Assembly: GCA_007133745.1 (NCBI GenBank)
Contig: SLMC01000451.1
Coordinates: 1 to 10,255 of the forward strand
DNA: 10,255 nt
Source of the DNA: Kiritimatiellia bacterium
Lineage (GTDB): Bacteria > Verrucomicrobiota > Kiritimatiellia > UBA8416 > SLMC01
Reading direction: 5' to 3'
Part shown: piece by piece, positions 6,901 to 10,255 of the stretch
Position numbering within the stretch: position 1 is the stretch's first letter
Layout: each line of letters begins with the position of its first letter
Program-made: the position numbers and the translations under genes
The notes under the pieces: generated by a model
Database searches by the model: none
Seen by the model: only the letters and a program-made list of their open reading frames with translations
Told to the model about the DNA's origin: nothing

Positions 6901-6921
6901 AGCTCCTAACTCCTAGCTCCT
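6901..6921. repeat. Heptanucleotide array, 3 units, abutting the permease stop codon
   Basis: Units AGCTCCT, AACTCCT and AGCTCCT on the plus strand. The last two bases of the array lie within the TAG stop codon (6922-6920) of the large permease gene, so the repeat begins where that gene ends. Confidence 0.8.
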
Positions 6922-8329
6922 ACCCCGCTCTGCCGGGCAGGCCCAATTCTCGCGCGTTCAGGACGGCGCCTGCGGCCAGCCCGAACAGACCCGGATAAAG
7001 AATCAGCATGAGCACGACTGCCCGACCCGTTTCGCGGCGTCCGATTAAGAGCCCGTCCGCCAACGGTTCCAGCGTCTTGACGCGCATCACCGGTTCCATC
7101 GCCAGCGCCAGCGCCTTGCCGACGCTCTCGCCCGCATGCAAAAACCATCCCGACCCGTCGTCGCCATGGCCATGATCGTGCCCGCATCCGCCGGCGTGAG
7201 CCGAGGTCGCCGCCAGATAATGCACCAGCAAGGCCATGATCATCGCCGAGACAGCGGAAAAGGAGGCCACGGGAAAGGAGAACATGGCGCTGACGCACAA
7301 GCCCAAGGCCGCAAGCGCCGCGATCTTGCAGAACAGAATAATCAGGGCCCGCGTCAGATTGCCGCCAAACCCGCCTTCACGAAAGAGCAGTTCGATGTTG
7401 CGGTCCAAGCGAAAAACCGCCCGATGCGAAACATCGGCGTCGCCATTGACAAATTCGACGACAATCGGCCCCTCCCCGATCGATTCGGGCGCCAGCGGCA
7501 CGACAAGGCGATGCGTCCGCTCCATATGATTGCGCACAGACACGGAATAAAGACGTGGCTCCTGCTCGGAGCCGACAAACCAGCGGCCCGTGATCGGTTT
7601 CCGATCCAATGCGTGCTGCGACAAATGGAACTGAAGCGTCGCCGATGTCGCCCCCGACCGCTTGAAGGCGCGCAGCCAGTCGGGCGGCAAATCGAACACC
7701 CAGCGGATGGATTCGCCCGGCTGCGCCGTCGAACGCGCTCGCTGCATGGAACGCCGGACTCTCGTATAGGCTTCGTCGTGAGGGGCGTCTTCGGGAATTT
7801 GGCCGTCCCGTACGAGCCGGTCGAGAGCCGCGTGTACCGTGTCGCTTGTCAGCTCGTCGCGCGGCGCAAGGCTTGTGCGGGCGGTCAGCACGGTATTGCG
7901 CACCTCCGATTTTTCAGGGGCCGGGGCCGGATCCGTTCGCATGCGCCAAAGGACCGAACCGTAAACGAACAGGCCGACACATCCCAGCAGAACGGCGTTC
8001 AGCGCCAGAAGCCCCAGCCATTTCCCTAGCCACACCTGGAACCGACGCACCGGCTTGACCACGAGCTGATGAATCTGACGGCCGTCGATCTCGTCGGCGA
8101 TCAGACGGCAGGCGGCCCACAGGGTGGTCAAAGCCAGCACAACGGCGGCAAAACCCAGGCTGTAAACCAAGCCGACCTTGATCCGACCGGTCAGGGTGCC
8201 GTCGGCGCGCACGACCCAAGGAACCGCGATCAGGCCGGCCGCCAGCACGACAACCAGACAGATCACCAGTTTGGAGCGTATCGCCGAGCGCAGCGAGAGC
8301 CCCGCTATCGCCAGAGTGGAACGAATCAT
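6920..8329 (-). CDS. ABC-2 type exporter permease with extracytoplasmic domain and His/Cys-rich loop
   Basis: A 469-residue inner-membrane protein. Membrane helices: about 20-40, 52-74, 104-127, then a cluster after residue 325 (about 325-348, 352-375, 436-456). The cytoplasmic motif EIDGRQIHQLVVKPVRRFQVW (80-100) is the E/KPxxR element that couples ABC-2 permeases to their ATPase. Residues 130-325 form a large soluble, partly beta-rich domain, presumably outside the membrane (PGESIRWVFDLPPDWLRAF, FVNGDADVSHRAVFRLDRN). Residues 378-391 hold HAGGCGHDHGHGDD, a possible metal site. A longer in-frame start at 8572 would overlap the ATPase by 247 bases, and that extension is basic and low-complexity. 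I chose ATG at 8329: it has AAGGAG 10 bases upstream and shares ATGA with the ATPase stop. The transported substrate is unknown. NosY-like permeases are related in type only. Confidence 0.88.
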   Translation of the reverse strand: MIRSTLAIAGLSLRSAIRSKLVICLVVVLAAGLIAVPWVVRADGTLTGRIKVGLVYSLGFAAVVLALTTLWAACRLIADEIDGRQIHQLVVKPVRRFQVWLGKWLGLLALNAVLLGCVGLFVYGSVLWRMRTDPAPAPEKSEVRNTVLTARTSLAPRDELTSDTVHAALDRLVRDGQIPEDAPHDEAYTRVRRSMQRARSTAQPGESIRWVFDLPPDWLRAFKRSGATSATLQFHLSQHALDRKPITGRWFVGSEQEPRLYSVSVRNHMERTHRLVVPLAPESIGEGPIVVEFVNGDADVSHRAVFRLDRNIELLFREGGFGGNLTRALIILFCKIAALAALGLCVSAMFSFPVASFSAVSAMIMALLVHYLAATSAHAGGCGHDHGHGDDGSGWFLHAGESVGKALALAMEPVMRVKTLEPLADGLLIGRRETGRAVVLMLILYPGLFGLAAGAVLNARELGLPGRAG

Positions 8330-9282
8330 GGACGCCCGGCTCCTTGGTTGCGGTCGGATCCCTCGCGTGTCAGAAAACCGGCCAGTTGATCGGACAGCGA
8401 CGCTCCTGAACGGAACGGCGCGGCGCGATGGGCTTCGGCCACCACATTCAGGAAAAACTGTTCGAGGTCCATGGTCGGACAATGCACGTCGGGTTCGGCG
8501 CCGGCGATTTTGCGAACGGCTTTCAAAAGAGCGGTCATGGCCTTGGGCTCGAGCACGGGCAGGGTCAGGCACATGCTGTCCTGCTTTTGCAGCAGCGTCT
8601 TGACAGAGCCGTGCGCGCGTATGCGGCCGTTATACAGAATCGCCACGCGATCGCATACGTCCTCGACATCCGCCAGCAGATGGGACGAGAGCAGAATGGT
8701 TTTGCCGCGTCGAGCCAGAGCCAGCATCAAATCCTTGACTTGGCGACAGCCGATGGGGTCCAGCCCCGATGTCGGTTCGTCCAGAATGATCAGTTGCGGA
8801 TCGTTCACCAGCGCCTGCGCCAGACCGATGCGACGAGCCATGCCCTTCGAGAATTCGCCGACGCGCCGATGCACCGCATGCGCGAGCCCGACCATGTCCA
8901 GAAGCTGATCGATGCGCCGCCGTCGCTCGGACGCATCCAAATCGAACAGCTTGGCGTAGAAATCGAGCGTTTCGCGGGGGGTCAGATAATTGTACAGATA
9001 CGTTTCTTCCGGCAGATAGCCGATGCGTTTTTTGACCGCCACGTCGCGCGGCGTCCGGCCCAGCACGCGAATGGAGCCGGAGCTCGCATGCAAAAGGCCC
9101 AGCAGCATCTTGATGGTCGTGCTCTTGCCGGAGCCGTTCGGGCCTAGCAGCCCGAAAATCTCGCCTTGCCGCACCGACAATCCGAGCCCGTCCACGGCAC
9201 GCACCTTGGGCCGTCTCCAGAAATCCCGGAACACCTTGACCAGATCGACTGTTTCGATCGCTGCGCTCGAGTCCATAATCAT
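8326..9282 (-). CDS. ABC exporter ATP-binding protein
   Basis: A 318-residue nucleotide-binding subunit that powers the two permeases. Visible motifs: Walker A GPNGSGKST at 47-55; Q-loop region GYLPEETYLYNYLT at 88-101, with Glu in place of the usual Gln, as is common in ABC-2 exporters; signature FSKGM at 144-148; Walker B LIILDEP at 164-170 with catalytic Glu169; D-loop SGLDP at 172-176; switch His201 in LLSSHL. The C-terminal extension (about 230-318, EQFFLNVVAEAHR) is typical of drug/lipid/polysaccharide-type export ATPases. The start at 9282 overlaps the upstream stop as ATGA. A second ATG at 9276 (residue 3) has GCGAGG six bases upstream and may be the real start. Either choice keeps translational coupling. 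The substrate cannot be read from the sequence. Confidence 0.96.
   Translation of the reverse strand: MIMDSSAAIETVDLVKVFRDFWRRPKVRAVDGLGLSVRQGEIFGLLGPNGSGKSTTIKMLLGLLHASSGSIRVLGRTPRDVAVKKRIGYLPEETYLYNYLTPRETLDFYAKLFDLDASERRRRIDQLLDMVGLAHAVHRRVGEFSKGMARRIGLAQALVNDPQLIILDEPTSGLDPIGCRQVKDLMLALARRGKTILLSSHLLADVEDVCDRVAILYNGRIRAHGSVKTLLQKQDSMCLTLPVLEPKAMTALLKAVRKIAGAEPDVHCPTMDLEQFFLNVVAEAHRAAPFRSGASLSDQLAGFLTREGSDRNQGAGRP
8340..8345 (-). promoter_or_regulatory. Ribosome binding site deciding the start of the large permease
   Basis: AAGGAG lies within the end of the ATPase gene, 10 bases before ATG at 8329. It supports the short start over the upstream in-frame start at 8572. Confidence 0.55.
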
Positions 9283-10255
9283 CCTCGCGATTCAACATCC
9301 GCGCCGTAAAAGCTCGCCCCGCCCAGGCAAAGAACGCCCGCGACATAGAGCGCGCCATAAATCGCCGCCTGCACTCCGTATCCGACGGAAATCGATCCGC
9401 CTTCGCTTAACGCATCCGACATCCAGAAATGCTGCCAGTTCGGCAACAGCCGATAGAGCGCCCCGAACAGGGGGTTTCCGGCCGCGCGCGCTCCGAACCC
9501 ATGGTCCGACATCAGGCCCAAAAGAAACAGCGCGCTCAATAGCGTCAAGGTCGGCGTCACGCCCAGTCTTGTGGACAGGGCCAGGGCCAGAGCGGCCAAG
9601 GTCAACAGCGCCAGCGTGATCAGCACACTGGCGGGCACAATCGCAAACTGAAAAAGCGGATCGGCCGGCGCCCATTGTCCGCGCCGGTCGAACAGGCATG
9701 CCATAACAACCGTTGCCATCAGGCACACCGTCAGCATGCCGAACGCCGTGGACTCGAAAGGCCGACCGCGCCGCCAATGGACGAGACCGGCAACAAGAAA
9801 CGCGACTAAAGGCGAAACCGCCAGCATGGCGCCCAGCCGCGTATCGGTTACGAATCCCGTAAAGCCGGGCTCCTGCACAAACCGTTCCGCAACACGTTCG
9901 GCCATCAGCGTGGCCAACGTCGCGCAAAAGGAAAAAGCGATCACCACGCAGGCGATCCCGGCGAATTTTGCAAGAAAGAACATGACGCGCCCGACCGGCT
10001 TGCTTAACACCGCCGCCGCCGTGCCATGGCGCATCTCGCGCGACAGCGAAACGCAGGCCGTATAGCCCGCGACAAACAGGCCGAAAACGAAATGAAAGGC
10101 TAACCCGCCATCGCGAGCCAGACGCCCCTCCTCGCCGAACTGATGCATGAGCGCCAGCGGCGCCAGCGCCGTTGCCGCCACGCACGAGGCTGTCAGCAAA
10201 AGAAACAGAGGCTGACGCATGGCCTCCAGCGCCGTCAACCCCGCCAACGCCCGAA
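9279..10255 (-). CDS. ABC-2 type exporter permease, N-terminus just outside the window
   Basis: An integral membrane protein with about eight predicted helices. Counting from the TTG at 10247, they lie at about 11-34, 48-68, 88-115, 138-158, 169-187, 198-225, 230-248 and 291-316. The loop SREMRHGTAAAVLSKPVGR (69-87) is the E...KPxxR coupling motif, also seen in the large permease. The only in-frame start in the window is TTG at 10247, but the frame stays open to base 10255 (reading RAL before it). Homologous permeases usually begin with a few residues before an ALxxLTxxEAxRQP-like segment, so the true start is probably a short way beyond the right edge. The stop TGA (9281-9279) overlaps the ATPase start. 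With the ATPase and large permease it forms one exporter; export rather than import is inferred because no binding protein is encoded here. Confidence 0.88.
   Translation of the reverse strand, partial: RALAGLTALEAMRQPLFLLLTASCVAATALAPLALMHQFGEEGRLARDGGLAFHFVFGLFVAGYTACVSLSREMRHGTAAAVLSKPVGRVMFFLAKFAGIACVVIAFSFCATLATLMAERVAERFVQEPGFTGFVTDTRLGAMLAVSPLVAFLVAGLVHWRRGRPFESTAFGMLTVCLMATVVMACLFDRRGQWAPADPLFQFAIVPASVLITLALLTLAALALALSTRLGVTPTLTLLSALFLLGLMSDHGFGARAAGNPLFGALYRLLPNWQHFWMSDALSEGGSISVGYGVQAAIYGALYVAGVLCLGGASFYGADVESRG

Larger units (their letters stand above)
6364..6921. repeat. Repeat-rich inverted-repeat element splitting the operon
   Basis: This fills almost all of the 599-base gene-free stretch 6321-6919. 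Heptanucleotide arrays lie at each end (6364-6419 and 6901-6921), both holding the unit AGCTCCT. Just inside each is a TCCGAAAAGG-type motif (6425-6434, and inverted at about 6883-6892). Next come 30-base arms, 6467-6496 and 6841-6870, matching at 28 of 30 positions in inverted orientation. Deeper inside, 6631-6652 and 6748-6769 match at 21 of 22, again inverted. The centre has no convincing gene: short frames there are broken and repetitive (NSIVTFAVN-like on both strands). No transposase is present. It could be a non-autonomous element or a recombined cluster of dispersed repeats. Confidence 0.6.

Noticed and set aside
8330..8572. N-terminal extension of the large permease by 81 residues
   Set aside because: The extension is basic and low-complexity and lies wholly within the ATPase gene. 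ATG at 8329 has a ribosome binding site and the usual 4-base overlap.

Overview
The window looks like a chromosomal segment from a GC-rich (about 60% by eye) bacterium, probably of the Planctomycetes-Verrucomicrobia-Chlamydiae (PVC) group. A Kiritimatiellota- or Lentisphaerota-like member is my best guess. This rests on the gene families present (ABC-2 exporters with KPxxR-type permeases, a helical-repeat partner of a kind I associate with PVC genomes, and an FHA domain fused to a carbohydrate-enzyme-like region) and on many degenerate short tandem and inverted repeats, some translated inside a gene. No rRNA, tRNA, CRISPR array, transposase or phage gene was found.

All six genes run on the minus strand, so the window reads from right to left. 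At the right edge is a three-gene ABC exporter operon: a multi-span permease cut by the window edge (9279-10255), its ATPase (8326-9282) and a larger permease with an extracytoplasmic domain and a His/Cys-rich loop (6920-8329). The three genes overlap by 4 bases at each junction. Next comes a 599-base gene-free stretch (6321-6919) holding arrays of 7-base units and two nested inverted-repeat pairs. It looks like an inserted or expanded repeat element. Beyond it lies a membrane-anchored helical-repeat protein (5427-6320).

A 300-base regulatory gap (5127-5426) follows, with a plausible promoter and a compound (GA)10(GT)12 microsatellite. It precedes the largest gene (1710-5126): an FHA domain, a repeat-derived Pro/Ser-rich linker, one membrane helix, then an extracytoplasmic region resembling exo-rhamnogalacturonan lyases of the PcRGLX/YetA type. 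Last, at the left edge, is a secreted protein of unknown function whose C-terminus is cut off (1-1636).

The exporter, the helical-repeat protein and the FHA/lyase-like protein would together make a cell-envelope system: export driven by ATP, plus a glycan-handling enzyme tethered to the membrane and possibly sensed by a phospho-threonine signal inside the cell. That link is inference from gene order only. The most unusual points are the FHA-to-lyase fusion, its linker and membrane helix being coded by repetitive DNA, and the microsatellite just upstream of its ribosome binding site.
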